In this document: positions 34,524 through 44,745 of the stretch, piece after piece | Position numbering within the stretch: position 1 is the stretch's first letter | Layout: each line of letters begins with the position of its first letter | Source: Phycisphaera sp. | GTDB lineage: Bacteria > Planctomycetota > Phycisphaerae > Phycisphaerales > UBA1924 | NCBI GenBank assembly: GCA_003712165.1 | Contig: RHLH01000001.1 | Location: forward strand, 372,001 to 436,000 | Length of the DNA stretch: 64,000 bases | Direction: 5' to 3' | Notes under the pieces: generated by a model | Database searches by the model: none | Told to the model about the DNA's origin: nothing | What the model saw: only the letters and a program-made list of their open reading frames with translations | Position numbers and translations under genes: made by a program

Positions 34524-36992
34524 TCAGCTCGAAGGCCTGTCCTTCAGGTGTCGGCGTGCGCCGAAAGCGAGTTCGAGCATGCCCATCGGCTTGACGCCCT
34601 CGGCTCGTCTCTTGGCGCCGATCTCGTACGCGAGCTTCCACTGCTCGCGCAGGATGCCCCACGCGAACCAGGCGGATCGGTCGGGGTCATAGATATCGAT
34701 GGCTTCGCTCGTGACGCCGTTGACCTCAACGATCGCGAGCCCCTCGCCCCGCTTGAGTGAGTCGCCGTCTGTGTAGCGGACATCGAAGCGCCCGAAGTCG
34801 AACCCGCCGCCGTTGGGGGCGACGAACCCGGCTGCGATGCTATCGATCGTTCGTTCGAATTCGTTGGTGACCAGCTCTGGTGCCTGCCTGAAGATCGCGC
34901 CGGCTTTGTGATTCGCGGTGTTCGTAAGTGTGATGCGTGTGCCCGCTTCGGGTACATCGTCGAGCCGATCGGCGAGCTGTTGTTCGTACTGTTCCGCTTG
35001 GATCCGGTACCGGTGGTGCGACCGGATATGGTCGCGGATCGTGCGCGTGCCGTCGCACTCGAGTTCGGGCATGACCTTCCTGCAGCACGAGAACACCCTG
35101 CCCTGCATCCCGCTCTCGGCAGCCGGGTTTCGCACCCAAAACACGCCCAGCTCGCATGGCCCCGGGTGATACCTCTGTACGAGCGAGTCCGTGTCGAACT
35201 TCTCGAAGTAGCGCTTGACGTCGCCTGCATCGTTGCACTTGGTGACACCCCTTGCCTGCTCCCCTCGGTCGGGCTTGAGCATGACCGGGAACCCGCCGAG
35301 CCTCGTCTCGCTTTCGATCAACTCAAGTGTCAGCTTTGTGCGCTCGTCAACGGAGTTTGCGTTTGGCGCGGCGCAGCCGAACAGGACCTGGTCCGTGTCC
35401 GCGGCGAGAAGGCCCTCGAGCGATTCGAGCTTGCTCTCGCCCCCGATCCCGCCGCCCGGCGTGATGCCCGGGTTGCAGCACGTGAACACGAGCGGGTGCC
35501 TGTGCCTGATCGATTGCTTGAGCATGACAGGAACCGCCGGCGCGTGCATCGCCCAGGTCGGCCACCACTCGTGGTGACGCAGCCTCGACCACTCAACTCC
35601 GAGTTCGCGCCGACCCGCGCTCGTGAACACCCGGAACCGGATGTGCAATAGCACCGCCAGCAGGACCGTCGAGAGCAGCCAGCCGAACTCGCCCATCGCG
35701 AGCCCGATCGGCCTGAAGACGAGCTGCGTCAGAACGAGACCCACAACGAGCATGACGCCCGGTGCCGCGATCGCTTTGAACCACGCACCGACCGATCTTG
35801 GATTGATCAATACCATCTGCGCCGCGTACGCGACACTCAGCCCGACCCACGCGACACCAATATCAAGTTCCGTCGCGCCGACAAGCACCGCGACCCAAGC
35901 GATCCCCAGCTTGCGCAGCACGAGCGCTACGACGCACACCGCGACCACGTGCCAGTGCCAGCTGCCGAAGTGGAGCCAGTGCAGGAGCCGCTCACCGATC
36001 GCGCCGAACGGCGTGCGCCTCGGGGCAAGGTCGATCGTCTCGCGCAAAGGCACCACGCCCGGCTCGTCGTGCCTGCTCACGAATTCTTCGATGTATGCCG
36101 CGGTTTCCGCGGGCTTCATAAATGGCATGAAGTGATCCCACGGCGTCATGATGAGCGTGCTCGTGGGCATCAGCTCGTGGTGGTGCTCGGCCGCCCAGTC
36201 GGAGGTGAGGAAGTCGTTCCTGCCGTGCAGGATCAGGGCGGGCTGCTCGATCGTGGGCATGATCCGCGTGAGCTTGCGCTGGTCGGTCTCGTCGAAGTTG
36301 CGGATGAACGCTTCACGCTCGGTCGAAGGCCCTAGCAATCCGAAGTGCGGAATCAGGATGTCGAGCTTGTTGAGCACAAGGTCGCCAAGCTTGTACTTGG
36401 TGTGCTCGAAGAAGTAGCTGCCCGAGCCCTCGGTCTGCTGCGCACCGACCGAAGCGAGCATCGTGACCGACGCGACGCGGTCTGGCCGATCGTCTGCCAT
36501 GTGCAGCGCCACGGCTCCGCCGTTGGACCACCCGACGATGTGCGCCCGCTCGATGCCGAGCTCGTCGAGGATGGCGAACGTGACGTCGGCGTAGGTCTCG
36601 GCTGACAAGCCAGTAAACCGGGTAAGCCCGAATGCTTGAGATGCAAACCCGGGAAGGTCAAACCAGACAACTCTGCGGTCATGAGAAAGAGATCGTGCGA
36701 CGCTATTGAGTCCAATCGCTGCACCCGGTGTGCCGTGCAGCAGGACCACGGGGGTGCTGCTCCGCGGACCACGATCAAGAACGTGATACAGCACCTGGTC
36801 AGAGTTGTTCCACTGCGGATCATGTTGGAGTGTGAGACTGGTGGCGTTGTCGCCGATCAACCGTGTAGTGGCAGCCTTGTTTCGGTTTGTAGAAATGAGA
36901 TATTCGACGTGCCAGTTCAGGGCGATCGCGATGAGATAGATAGCAACGCAGATGAAGGGATGCCGACGTATGAACCGTCCGATTCGCTTCAA
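34524..36992 (-). CDS. Alpha/beta-hydrolase - membrane - ATP-grasp fusion protein
   Basis: An 822-residue three-part protein. Residues 10-30 form a signal anchor. Residues 60-310 are an alpha/beta hydrolase with LLHGTPG (oxyanion region) and a probable triad Ser156 (GWSNGG), Asp260 (HGRNDFL) and His287 (PWDHF). Residues about 345-450 hold four membrane helices. Residues about 495-800 are an ATP-grasp-like ligase with [31 protein letters not shown] and [12 protein letters not shown] (metal site). The TTG start at 36992 follows the rlmN stop by three bases. The pairing of a serine hydrolase and an ATP-dependent ligase on one membrane protein suggests a lipid or envelope modification; the substrate is unknown. 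Confidence 0.75.
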   Translation of the reverse strand: MKRIGRFIRRHPFICVAIYLIAIALNWHVEYLISTNRNKAATTRLIGDNATSLTLQHDPQWNNSDQVLYHVLDRGPRSSTPVVLLHGTPGAAIGLNSVARSLSHDRRVVWFDLPGFASQAFGLTRFTGLSAETYADVTFAILDELGIERAHIVGWSNGGAVALHMADDRPDRVASVTMLASVGAQQTEGSGSYFFEHTKYKLGDLVLNKLDILIPHFGLLGPSTEREAFIRNFDETDQRKLTRIMPTIEQPALILHGRNDFLTSDWAAEHHHELMPTSTLIMTPWDHFMPFMKPAETAAYIEEFVSRHDEPGVVPLRETIDLAPRRTPFGAIGERLLHWLHFGSWHWHVVAVCVVALVLRKLGIAWVAVLVGATELDIGVAWVGLSVAYAAQMVLINPRSVGAWFKAIAAPGVMLVVGLVLTQLVFRPIGLAMGEFGWLLSTVLLAVLLHIRFRVFTSAGRRELGVEWSRLRHHEWWPTWAMHAPAVPVMLKQSIRHRHPLVFTCCNPGITPGGGIGGESKLESLEGLLAADTDQVLFGCAAPNANSVDERTKLTLELIESETRLGGFPVMLKPDRGEQARGVTKCNDAGDVKRYFEKFDTDSLVQRYHPGPCELGVFWVRNPAAESGMQGRVFSCCRKVMPELECDGTRTIRDHIRSHHRYRIQAEQYEQQLADRLDDVPEAGTRITLTNTANHKAGAIFRQAPELVTNEFERTIDSIAAGFVAPNGGGFDFGRFDVRYTDGDSLKRGEGLAIVEVNGVTSEAIDIYDPDRSAWFAWGILREQWKLAYEIGAKRRAEGVKPMGMLELAFGARRHLKDRPSS

Positions 36993-36995
36993 GGC

Positions 36996-38186
36996 TCAGC
37001 CCGTCTTCCCCGTGGTGATGTCCACCATCTTGCGCCCGCGGATGTGCTGCGTGCCAAGCTGGCCGCAGGCGGCCATCTGATCGCGGCCCTTGGTCCTGCG
37101 CCGCTTGGTGAACACGCCCCCGGCTTTCACGCGGGCCGCGAAACGCTCGACGTCTTCCTCCTGCGGTGCAGGCCAGGGCGAGTCGCGTCGGGGGTTGTAG
37201 GGGATGATGTTCACCGCGCAGTGCAGCGGACGCACGAATTCGACCAACTCGTCCGCGTGCTCGTCGGCGTCGTTGACGCTCGGGATCAGGACGTACTCGA
37301 TCATGATCGGTACGTTGCCCGAGCGCGGGAAGTCGATCAGGACCTCCTGCAGCTCTGCCATGTTCCACTTGCGGTTGATGGGCATGATCTCGTTGCGCAC
37401 ACTGTCGTTGGGCGCGTTGACGCTGATCGCGATCCCGAGCCTGCGCCAGCCTTCTTTGGTGCACTGCTCACGCAGCTTCCAGAGCCCATCGACCCGTCCC
37501 ACTGTGCTGATCGTGACGTTGCGGGGCGAGATCGCCGGCCCGTTGTTGTCGGTGAGCACGCTGATCGCCTGCAGCACGTTGTCGAGGTTGTCCAGCGGCT
37601 CGCCCATGCCCATGAACACGATGTTCTTGATCGTCTTGCCCTCGGGCCTGCAGTGCTCGTACTCCGCGGTGAACCACTGCGCGACGATCTCGTCGGCGGT
37701 CAGGTTTCGCACGAGCCCCATCTGCGCGGTCTCGCAGAACTCGCAGCCCATCGCGCACCCGACCTGGCTCGAGACGCAGAGCGTATGCGTGAGCCTGCCC
37801 GTGCTGCCCAGCATCGGGATGACCACGCTCTCGACGGGGAGCATCCGGCCCTCTTCGTGCGCCTTCTTCTCGGCGTGGCTGGCGCCCTCGGCTCTGGCCG
37901 GGATTTCGGTCAGCACCTTGACCGTCTCGCCCTCGGCTTCGGGTCCGGGCGAGCGCTGAATGCCGACAACTGGCAATCCGGGGCTCTGACTCCGGAAGGG
38001 CTCGGGCAAGCCGTTCGGGTCGGCTTCGCGCATGAGCTTTTTGTATACAACCCGCGCCTGGGGCTTCCCGCCTGGCATCCCAGCGCATACAACGGCCCAC
38101 TGATCGCACGTCAGCGAGAACGGGTGCGGGAAAGTTTGAACCTCAACGTCCGGCACGCCGAACGGTATGTCATATGGGAACTTCAT
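36996..38186 (-). CDS. rlmN: Dual-specificity 23S rRNA/tRNA adenine C2-methyltransferase
   Basis: RlmN methylates C2 of A2503 in 23S rRNA and A37 in some tRNAs by a radical SAM mechanism with a Cys methyl carrier. The 396-residue product starts at ATG 38186; the frame upstream runs through the divergent prepilin gene and is not coding. The cluster motif is CAMGCEFC (CxxxCxxC), followed by [23 protein letters not shown] and the C-terminal AACGQLG with the methyl-carrying Cys. The start lies 78 bases from the divergent prepilin start. It is probably in one operon with the hydrolase/ATP-grasp gene downstream. Confidence 0.93.
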   Translation of the reverse strand: MKFPYDIPFGVPDVEVQTFPHPFSLTCDQWAVVCAGMPGGKPQARVVYKKLMREADPNGLPEPFRSQSPGLPVVGIQRSPGPEAEGETVKVLTEIPARAEGASHAEKKAHEEGRMLPVESVVIPMLGSTGRLTHTLCVSSQVGCAMGCEFCETAQMGLVRNLTADEIVAQWFTAEYEHCRPEGKTIKNIVFMGMGEPLDNLDNVLQAISVLTDNNGPAISPRNVTISTVGRVDGLWKLREQCTKEGWRRLGIAISVNAPNDSVRNEIMPINRKWNMAELQEVLIDFPRSGNVPIMIEYVLIPSVNDADEHADELVEFVRPLHCAVNIIPYNPRRDSPWPAPQEEDVERFAARVKAGGVFTKRRRTKGRDQMAACGQLGTQHIRGRKMVDITTGKTG

Positions 38187-38264
38187 GGTTCCATAATGCA
38201 CGCAAATGCCGCTATCATTTGTGTGTTCCGCTCGTGTCGGGGGTGGGAAACTGGAGCGTCCGAT

Positions 38265-39161
38265 ATGTCTCTGAGCCGTCGAAGCAGCGCGTTCACACTC
38301 ATCGAGCTTCTCGTCGTCATCGCGATCATCGCGCTCTTGATCGGGATTCTGCTGCCGGCGCTCGGCAAGGCACGCGCCTCGGCGCAGTCCACCATCTGCC
38401 AGACGAGGCTTCGCCAGATCGGTCTTGCCACACAGCTGTATGCGAATGACCACGACGGCAAGATCTGGGACGCGTACTACTGGAACCGCATCGGCGACGA
38501 GGACGGCGAGCCCGGTTTCAGCGAGGGCGAGATCACCGCCGGCGCACTCTACGAGTACGTCGACGACGTTGACGAGATATCCGAGTGCCCGACCAACAAG
38601 CGTCGCTCCATTGACGGTCGGGATTACACCACGACCGACATCACCGACGAGGATGCACAGGTCGATTTCGATTACACCTTCTTCGAGGGCACACAGGGCG
38701 CCCGTGTTGACAAGGTCTGGAATGTCTGGAGGCTCGATCGTTCCGACGGCAACACAAATGATTCGCCTGACTTCATCGCCCCGTTCGTCCGCGAGCGCAG
38801 GCTCCCGACCGAACTCAAATTCCGCACACTCCCGATCTTCGCCGAGGAGAGCTCGTTCCAGTTCAACGGCGTGGACCAGGGCGGTGCGGTGAGATTCGAC
38901 GGACGCTGGGCCAACAATGATCAGCTCACCAAGCGGCACGACGGCAAGGGCTACATGCTCATGATCGACGGGGTCGTTGAGGGCTTCGATTTCCCAGACG
39001 GCCAAAACGAAGAAGCCGTTGAGCCCGAAGACTTCCGTTCGAACGACATCTACATCAAGACGAAGGATGACGCAGGAACCAGGATCCAGTGGGACAACCT
39101 CTGGGAGCAGGGCGACAACCGCTCAATCCTGCCTTACGGCTGGGTCAACAAGGCCCGCTGA
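38265..39161 (+). CDS. Type II secretion/type IV pilin-like prepilin
   Basis: A 298-residue prepilin. The ATG at 38265 has GGAG 8 bases upstream. A short basic leader is followed by [25 protein letters not shown], the prepilin peptidase site (cleavage before Phe, Glu at +5) and long hydrophobic helix. The rest is a periplasmic acidic globular region with [14 protein letters not shown]. Planctomycetes carry many such single-gene prepilins of unclear role, with no secretion genes alongside, as here. It faces rlmN divergently and precedes asnS by 92 bases. Confidence 0.85.
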   Translation: MSLSRRSSAFTLIELLVVIAIIALLIGILLPALGKARASAQSTICQTRLRQIGLATQLYANDHDGKIWDAYYWNRIGDEDGEPGFSEGEITAGALYEYVDDVDEISECPTNKRRSIDGRDYTTTDITDEDAQVDFDYTFFEGTQGARVDKVWNVWRLDRSDGNTNDSPDFIAPFVRERRLPTELKFRTLPIFAEESSFQFNGVDQGGAVRFDGRWANNDQLTKRHDGKGYMLMIDGVVEGFDFPDGQNEEAVEPEDFRSNDIYIKTKDDAGTRIQWDNLWEQGDNRSILPYGWVNKAR

Positions 39162-39253
39162 TCGGACCTCTCGGGCAACTTGATATCTCGGCGATCGGTA
39201 TGGGGGTGACCTAGCATCGCTCTCAGTACGCACCCGTGCCAGGAGCCGAGAAG

Positions 39254-40648
39254 ATGTCGTGGATCCGTGTCGATCAAGCACTCGCCAAGTCACCAGGAGA
39301 GCCCGTCACCCTCAAGGGCTGGGTCCGCACCCGCCGGGACTCCAAGGCCGGGCTGAGCTTCATCAATCTCCACGACGGCACATGCCAGGACCCGATCCAA
39401 GTCGTCGCCCCGAGCGACCTTGCCAACTACGAATCCGAGGTCCAGAAGCTCACCACGGGCTGCGCGATCGAGGTGGACGGCGAGCTCGTCGAGTCCAAGG
39501 GCAAGGGCCAGTCCGTCGAGGTCAAAGCCAGTGCTATTAGAGTAGTCGGCTGGGTCGAGGACCCCGACACCTACCCCGCCAGCGCCAAGCGGCACACGTT
39601 CGAGTACCTGCGCGAGGTCGCGCACCTGCGTCCTAGGACCAACACCTTCGGAGCCGTCGCGCGCGTCCGCCACGCGCTGTCGCTCGCGGTGCACCGGTTC
39701 TTCGACGAGCGCGAGTTCTACTACGTGCACACGCCGATCATCACCGCCAACGACTGCGAGGGCGCCGGTCAGATGTTCCGCGTCTCCACGCTCGACGCGA
39801 TGAACCCGCCCCGGAACGAAGCGGGCGGGGTGGATTTCAACGAGGACTTCTTCGGCAAGGAAGCGCACCTGACCGTGTCGGGCCAGCTCTCGGTCGAGAC
39901 GTACTGCTGCGCCCTGTCGCGCGTGTACACGTTCGGGCCGACCTTCCGCGCCGAGAACAGCAACACGAGCCGGCACCTGTCCGAGTTCTGGATGATTGAA
40001 CCCGAGATCGCGTTCGCGGATCTCGCCGACAACGCGCAGCTCGCCGAGGACATGCTCAAGTTCGTGTTCAAGGACCTGCTCGAACGCCGCGCCGACGACA
40101 TGGCGTTCTTCGACAAGCGCATCCAGCCCGGGCTCATCGAGAACCTGACGCACATCATCGAGAGCGACTTCCTGCGTCTGCCCTACACCGAGGCGATCGA
40201 CGTGCTGAAGAAGTCGGGCAAGAAGTTCGAGTTCCCCGTCGAGTGGGGGACCGACCTGCAGTCCGAGCACGAGCGGTTCTTGACTGAGGAGCACTACAAG
40301 CGCCCGGTGATCCTGACCGACTACCCGAAGGACATCAAGGCGTTCTACATGAGGCTCAACGACGACGAGAAGACCGTCGCCGCGATGGACGTTCTCGTCC
40401 CGGGCATCGGCGAGATCATCGGCGGCTCCCAGCGCGAGGAACGCCTCGACGTGCTCGACCGCCGGATCGACGAGATGGGCCTGCCCAAGGACGAGTACTG
40501 GTGGTACCGCGACCTGCGCCGCTACGGCACGGTCCCACACGCGGGCTTCGGCCTCGGGTTCGAGCGGCTCGTCCAGTTCTCAACGGGCATGGGCAACATC
40601 CGCGACGTCATCCCTTTCCCGCGGGCGCCCAAGCAGGCGGAGTTCTGA
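39254..40648 (+). CDS. asnS: Asparaginyl-tRNA synthetase
   Basis: AsnS charges tRNA-Asn with asparagine. The 464-residue product starts at ATG 39254 with AGGAG 8 bases upstream. An OB-fold anticodon-binding domain (residues 1-110, [21 protein letters not shown]) precedes a class II catalytic core with [25 protein letters not shown] (motif 2) and [14 protein letters not shown] (motif 3). GQLSVETY in the core is typical of AsnS. Its presence beside separate GltX and GlnS suggests direct charging of amide amino acids rather than an amidotransferase route. Confidence 0.95.
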   Translation: MSWIRVDQALAKSPGEPVTLKGWVRTRRDSKAGLSFINLHDGTCQDPIQVVAPSDLANYESEVQKLTTGCAIEVDGELVESKGKGQSVEVKASAIRVVGWVEDPDTYPASAKRHTFEYLREVAHLRPRTNTFGAVARVRHALSLAVHRFFDEREFYYVHTPIITANDCEGAGQMFRVSTLDAMNPPRNEAGGVDFNEDFFGKEAHLTVSGQLSVETYCCALSRVYTFGPTFRAENSNTSRHLSEFWMIEPEIAFADLADNAQLAEDMLKFVFKDLLERRADDMAFFDKRIQPGLIENLTHIIESDFLRLPYTEAIDVLKKSGKKFEFPVEWGTDLQSEHERFLTEEHYKRPVILTDYPKDIKAFYMRLNDDEKTVAAMDVLVPGIGEIIGGSQREERLDVLDRRIDEMGLPKDEYWWYRDLRRYGTVPHAGFGLGFERLVQFSTGMGNIRDVIPFPRAPKQAEF

Positions 40649-40791
40649 ACCGGACAATCTAAAATAAGTACGGAAAGGTCCCAACGAGAGCCAAGGTTTT
40701 TCCAGTCGGTATCGGGTGCTCTACAGCGTGCCTGGTGTGCACTCCCCATGTAAGGATGCGTTTCACCAAGCAGCCTGAAACCTGGACGCTC

Positions 40792-41286
40792 TCAGAGCTG
40801 CCAGAGCCCGTGCTCGATGCCCCCGAGGATGTAGATCGAGAACATGCCTTGACCGGGGATTTCCATCGGCGGAAGCGCGATCGTCGCACCGGCTTCCTCG
40901 GCAGCCTTGACCGATGCCTGGATGTCATCGACGAGGATGTAAGGGCGGACGACCGGATCTTCTGTTGCGCGCATGGGTGCTCGCACGCCGATGCGCCCGC
41001 CGCTTGTAAGCTCCGCAGTGCGGGCGTTGCCGAATTCTGGCACCGGTTCGCCGAACTCAACGCCGTGAGCGTTGCCGAGTGCTTCACAGGTCTCGTCCAC
41101 CATCGGCGTCACAATCTCCAGATACTTCACGGTCATACCTTTGCTGGACGATGAAGCCTGGTCTGGCGATCCTGCCTCGGTGACCTGTTGCTTCATATCT
41201 GATTCCGGCTGATACCCGGCTGTGGCGCTCATAAACACGAGTGACATGACGCATGCCGCACCGATTCCGATGTGTGATAGCTTCAT
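40792..41286 (-). CDS. Exported VOC (glyoxalase-like) protein
   Basis: A 164-residue protein with a signal peptide (MKLSHIGIGAACVMSLVFMS). The start at 41286 overlaps the upstream VOC stop by ATGA, with AAAGGA 6 bases before it. The mature part has one vicinal-oxygen-chelate fold (VKYLEIVTPMVDETCEAL, PYILVDDIQASVKAAEEAG, PPMEIPGQGMFSIYILGG), a single half of the usual metal-binding pair, so it probably works as a dimer. VOC enzymes cover glyoxalases, dioxygenases and resistance proteins; the reaction here is unknown. Export of a VOC protein is uncommon. Confidence 0.75.
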   Translation of the reverse strand: MKLSHIGIGAACVMSLVFMSATAGYQPESDMKQQVTEAGSPDQASSSSKGMTVKYLEIVTPMVDETCEALGNAHGVEFGEPVPEFGNARTAELTSGGRIGVRAPMRATEDPVVRPYILVDDIQASVKAAEEAGATIALPPMEIPGQGMFSIYILGGIEHGLWQL

Positions 41287-41678
41287 GACTGTCCTTTCTC
41301 CTGTGCAATCTGGATCAGATTGCCGCATGTGTCGTCGAGAACCGCGGTGACGACAGTTCCGTGGTCAACCGGTGGCTGGGTAAACCGCACACCGAGCGAC
41401 TCGAGTCGCTTGTGCTCCGCTTCAATGTCATCGACCGCGAACGAGGTGAACGGGATCCCGTCTTCAACCATCGCGGCTTTGAACGTCTTCGCCGCCGGGT
41501 GCACATCGGGCTCCAGCCCAACCACCGCCCCATCAGGATCTTCCGGTGATACAACGGTGATCCAGCTGTGCTCACCCAGGTCGATGTTGTGCTTGGTCTG
41601 AAACCCAAGGACCTTGGTATAGAACTCGAGTGCCTTTGCCTGGTCGTCAACCATCACGCTGCAGCCGCTGATTCTCAT
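41283..41678 (-). CDS. VOC-family (glyoxalase-like) protein
   Basis: A 131-residue cytosolic VOC protein with the repeated beta-alpha-beta-beta-beta modules: SGCSVMVDDQAKALEFYTKVLGF in the first half and SFAVDDIEAEHKRLESLGVRF with LDDTCGNLIQIAQ in the second. It resembles YP-type glyoxalase/bleomycin-resistance relatives often encoded next to an ArsR regulator, where they modify or bind a small electrophile. It sits 13 bases after the ArsR gene and is translationally coupled to the exported VOC gene downstream, forming a three-gene operon. Confidence 0.85.
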   Translation of the reverse strand: MRISGCSVMVDDQAKALEFYTKVLGFQTKHNIDLGEHSWITVVSPEDPDGAVVGLEPDVHPAAKTFKAAMVEDGIPFTSFAVDDIEAEHKRLESLGVRFTQPPVDHGTVVTAVLDDTCGNLIQIAQEKGQS

Positions 41679-41691
41679 TTGGTGAGCTCCT

Positions 41692-41964
41692 CTACCGTTT
41701 GGCGGGCCAACGCTCCGCGATCGCTCTGAGTGGTTCGCCGTTGAACCAGTGGAACTTGCACCGGCCTTCCCGCTTTGCGATGACCAACCCGGCGGACTCC
41801 AGCACTTCCAAATGCTGAGAGATCGCCTGCCGTGAAGAGCCGATGCCGTGCTTCATCGTCAACCGGCCGCACAGCTCGAACAGCGTCTGGCCATCCCGCT
41901 CGACGAGCTCGTCCAGAATGGCTCTTCTCGTCGGGTCGGAGATTGCTCGATACAGGTCATCCAT
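41692..41964 (-). CDS. ArsR-family transcriptional regulator
   Basis: A 90-residue winged-helix repressor. DDLYRAISDPTRRAILDELVER is the family N-terminus, and GSSRQAISQHLEVLESAGLV the recognition helix region. No CxCxxC metal motif is present, so it probably senses something other than arsenic or is of the type paired with VOC or activator-of-Hsp90 ATPase proteins. The start ATG at 41964 is fixed by the promoter: an in-frame ATG at 42003 lies within the -35/spacer and could not be transcribed from it. It is the first gene of the ArsR-VOC-VOC operon and probably represses itself. Confidence 0.88.
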   Translation of the reverse strand: MDDLYRAISDPTRRAILDELVERDGQTLFELCGRLTMKHGIGSSRQAISQHLEVLESAGLVIAKREGRCKFHWFNGEPLRAIAERWPAKR

Positions 41965-41978
41965 GAACCACTCGGTCC

Positions 41979-42008
41979 ATGATATGCAAGCGTGTACTTG
42001 CATGTCAA
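41979..42008 (-). promoter_or_regulatory. Promoter with overlapping operator of the ArsR-VOC-VOC operon
   Basis: On the minus strand TTGACA (42008-42003) is followed by an 18-base spacer and TATCAT (41984-41979). The spacer, TGCAAGTACACGCTTGCA, is a perfect inverted repeat TGCAAG-N6-CTTGCA; extended outward it matches in 9 of 10 bases per arm. Transcription would begin about 8 bases before the ArsR ATG. A repressor bound here would block RNA polymerase directly, as is usual in the ArsR family. Confidence 0.8.
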
Positions 42009-42129
42009 GAACTCTTTTCATTGACCGCAACTCACGCCTGATTACTGCGATAAGTGGACCAGAGTACCTCGAATGATGTCCTGACAAGATTTGTCTATCT
42101 GGATCGCATATTGAAAGTACGATCAACCC

Positions 42130-43347
42130 ATGATCACAGCAATCACCGCCGCCGCCGTTCTCTCCAGCACAATCGCCCTCGCCGAGCCGACGCTCCGCGA
42201 GGATCTCTCCGTCACGCTTGATGCGATGGCCTCCAGCGCCCTCGCCGCGGACCGGGAGGCCTACCTCAAGCACGTCTGGGACGGCGAGAAGACGCTGCAC
42301 CAGGAGCAGTGGGCCTGGGCGAAGGACCTCGACAGAATCGCACCCGATGTTCTGAAATTTGAGCTCGTGGGCGAGCCCGAGATCGTGGGCGGCGAGGCAC
42401 ACGCCGACATCAAGATCATGTGGAACACCGAGAACTGGGAGAGCCATGATCGGACGATCAACGTGCCCGTGCGGTTCATCGAAGACGACGGCAGGTGGCT
42501 CTACGCCGGGCGCCAGTGGGCCGAGCTCAAGGGTGACGGCGTGCGTGTGCTCTACGCGGATGGGCTTGGTGAGTCGGCTGTACGTGCGCTCGATATCTGG
42601 CCCGAGATCAAGCAGAAGGTTGAAGAGGGCTTCAAACGCACGCTCGATCATCCGCAGGTCATCAAGATGTACACCTCGATGCCTGAGCTCCAATTCTCGA
42701 TCTTCCCCGCGTATGTCGAGCCGCTCGGCGGGTGGAACGAGCCCATGGAATCGATCAAGCTCGTCGGGATGAACTTCTCGACGGGGCATCTCCGCGCGGT
42801 GCTCGGCCACGAGTACGCGCACGCGCTGACGTTCAGCATCCCGCCAGAAGAGATCGCGGTCGAGCGGGCGCACGCCGTGCCTTGGTGGGTGCACGAGGGG
42901 ATCGCCGAGTTAGCGACTCAGGGGTTCACGCCCAACCGGGGCCGGGTGCAGATGGCTGTCGAGCACTGGCACCGCCGGGGCGAGCTGCAGGCGTGGGAGG
43001 ATCTGACAGATTTCTACACGGTCGATCCCGCTCACTACGGCCAGGTCTACATGCAAGGCCGGCACATGGTCTCGTACGTCAACGACACCTTCGGCACCGA
43101 CGCGCGCGTCGAGTGGATCGAGTCGATGATGATGGGCGATTCGCTCGAGGATGCTTCGGAACAATCGCTCGGCAAGGCGTGGTCCGAGATTGATGCCGAC
43201 TGGCGCACATTGGTTGCTGAGGCGGTCGAAGAGCGTGATCGCGCCCGCGCAGCTGAAGAAGCGAAACAAAAGCAAGAGCAAGAGACGGATCAGGACTCAA
43301 ATCAAGGCACGAAGAAAGAAAGCGCCGACCCGAGCAAGGGTGACTGA
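42130..43347 (+). CDS. Exported gluzincin metallopeptidase (peptidase MA-like)
   Basis: A 405-residue protein with a short signal peptide (cleavage near ALAE). An N-terminal SnoaL/NTF2-like region (20-150) precedes the zinc site HEYAH (227-231), with the second motif WWVHEGIAE at 252-259 giving the third ligand Glu, the layout of peptidase MA-like gluzincins. The C-terminus is a long charged Glu/Lys tail. It probably cleaves peptides in the periplasm; substrates are unknown. It is divergent from the ArsR operon, with a small inverted repeat GACAAGATTTGTC at 42083-42095 upstream, and has no good ribosome binding site. Confidence 0.78.
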   Translation: MITAITAAAVLSSTIALAEPTLREDLSVTLDAMASSALAADREAYLKHVWDGEKTLHQEQWAWAKDLDRIAPDVLKFELVGEPEIVGGEAHADIKIMWNTENWESHDRTINVPVRFIEDDGRWLYAGRQWAELKGDGVRVLYADGLGESAVRALDIWPEIKQKVEEGFKRTLDHPQVIKMYTSMPELQFSIFPAYVEPLGGWNEPMESIKLVGMNFSTGHLRAVLGHEYAHALTFSIPPEEIAVERAHAVPWWVHEGIAELATQGFTPNRGRVQMAVEHWHRRGELQAWEDLTDFYTVDPAHYGQVYMQGRHMVSYVNDTFGTDARVEWIESMMMGDSLEDASEQSLGKAWSEIDADWRTLVAEAVEERDRARAAEEAKQKQEQETDQDSNQGTKKESADPSKGD

Positions 43348-43370
43348 GCCTGTATCGTTGTGATTTTGTC

Positions 43371-44645
43371 TTAGTCGATCGGTTCGGGCTCGACCTGAGC
43401 GGTCGTCTCACCGCCAACAAGATCGACATCTGGCTCGGCGGATGTGCCCGGGGCAGGGCTTCTGCCGATCAGCATGAACACCCAGACCGCGATCGCGTTG
43501 AAGAGCGTGACCGCTGCGATCCAGCCCGCAACGTCTCGTACGTGCGCGGGTTTCTCGTCGAAGGGTTTGTTGACCTTCTCGACAGCGATCACGCCGATGT
43601 TCTGAGCGTGAGCGAACGCAACGGCTGCGAACTTTGGCAGCTTCGTATCGGGTTTGACCTCGATCGTGCGCTTCCCTCGAGGCTCCTTCTGCTTCTTGGG
43701 CTTGGCTTGAGCGGGAGCCGGCTCTGATTCTGGCGAGCTCTCGGCTGCTTTCTCGGTGTCAACCGCCTCGGCCCGCGGCGCTTCTTCCGCGATGGCTTCT
43801 GCGACAGTATCCGCAACAGCTTCGGGCTCTGCGCTTTCTTCGTCGTTCGTGACGGCTGTCGATGGCGCCGCCTTGGCTTTCGATGCCGGGCTCTCGGGCT
43901 CACCGCCGGCAAGGACATCATCGCCGTCGTCGAAGTCGCCGTTGAGATCGTCGGCGCCGCCGTACGCATCGACTTCGGTTTCAGCTGGCTGAGGCTGTTT
44001 CGGTGCGGGTATTTCACCCGCTTCGAGCACATCGGCGCCGTCGTCGAAGTCGCCGTCCAGTTCGTCGTCGCCTGCAGCGGCCTCAGAATCAGACTCGCTC
44101 GCCGGCTTGGGAGCCGCTGCGGGTTTCATCCCGGCTTTGAGCACGGCATCGCCGTCGTCGAAGTCGCCGTCGAGCATCTCGTCGGCAAGTTCTGAAAGCT
44201 CGGCATCAACAACATCGACCGCCGATTTCTCCTGAATCTCCGTTGCCAGTTGATCGCCAGCTGAGTCCTCGGCGGCTGCCTCTTCGAGCATGCCCTCGAC
44301 CTGCTCGTCGAGCGTGCCCTGCTCCTCGGCAGCGGCGTCCTCAGCCTCTGCCGATTCCTCAGCGGCTGGTTCTTCAGCGGGTGCCTCGGGTGCCGCGACA
44401 TCCTCAGGTTCTGGCTCAGACTCGGCTTCGGGTTCAGGTTCCGGTTCAGGCTCGGGGGTCGCGAGAGCTTCATCGGGCGACACCGCCGAGGCGATGCCTA
44501 ACTGCTCGTCGAACTGCTCGTCGGTGAGCTCCGCCTGCGCGACCTGCTCCCTGAGCTTCTCGGTGGCATCGCCCATCTCAGTGACGAGTTGGTCGATGCG
44601 CTCCTCGAGCTTCTCGTTGGCCGGGTTTTGAGTCTGATCGGGCAT
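43371..44645 (-). CDS. Acidic disordered membrane protein with three 38-residue repeats
   Basis: A 424-residue protein starting at ATG 44645. A coiled coil (about 8-40) leads into a very acidic Pro/Glu/Ala region (60-130). Three tandem repeats follow with the core L(D/N)GDFDDG..VL.(A/G)G, each 38 residues apart. A basic Lys/Arg segment and one helix (GWIAAVTLFNAIAVWVFMLIG) near the C-terminus place most of the chain in the cytosol or, if reversed, in the periplasm. No enzyme motif is present. The repeats, alternating acidic motifs with Pro-rich linkers, suggest a multivalent docking protein. It is divergent from rsmE. Confidence 0.6.
   Translation of the reverse strand: MPDQTQNPANEKLEERIDQLVTEMGDATEKLREQVAQAELTDEQFDEQLGIASAVSPDEALATPEPEPEPEPEAESEPEPEDVAAPEAPAEEPAAEESAEAEDAAAEEQGTLDEQVEGMLEEAAAEDSAGDQLATEIQEKSAVDVVDAELSELADEMLDGDFDDGDAVLKAGMKPAAAPKPASESDSEAAAGDDELDGDFDDGADVLEAGEIPAPKQPQPAETEVDAYGGADDLNGDFDDGDDVLAGGEPESPASKAKAAPSTAVTNDEESAEPEAVADTVAEAIAEEAPRAEAVDTEKAAESSPESEPAPAQAKPKKQKEPRGKRTIEVKPDTKLPKFAAVAFAHAQNIGVIAVEKVNKPFDEKPAHVRDVAGWIAAVTLFNAIAVWVFMLIGRSPAPGTSAEPDVDLVGGETTAQVEPEPID
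43902..44174 (-). repeat. Coding tandem repeat, 38-residue (114-base) period
   Basis: Three copies of a 15-residue motif, LDGDFDDGDAVLKAG, LDGDFDDGADVLEAG and LNGDFDDGDDVLAGG, separated by two linkers of exactly 23 residues. The linkers differ in sequence while the motif is kept, which points to selection on the motif. Confidence 0.85.
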
Positions 44646-44745
44646 CGTGCGGCTGGCCTCGGCCCCATGATCGGCGGGAACCTCTTCCCACTCAAGGGAT
44701 ACCGGACCACTCGAACCAGATTCAGGTGCTAGTCTGGAAGAACGC

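Noticed and set aside
36636-38264. Long N-terminal extension of the prepilin frame
   Set aside because: It runs antisense to rlmN and its upstream partner. The prepilin has its own ribosome binding site and leader at 38265.
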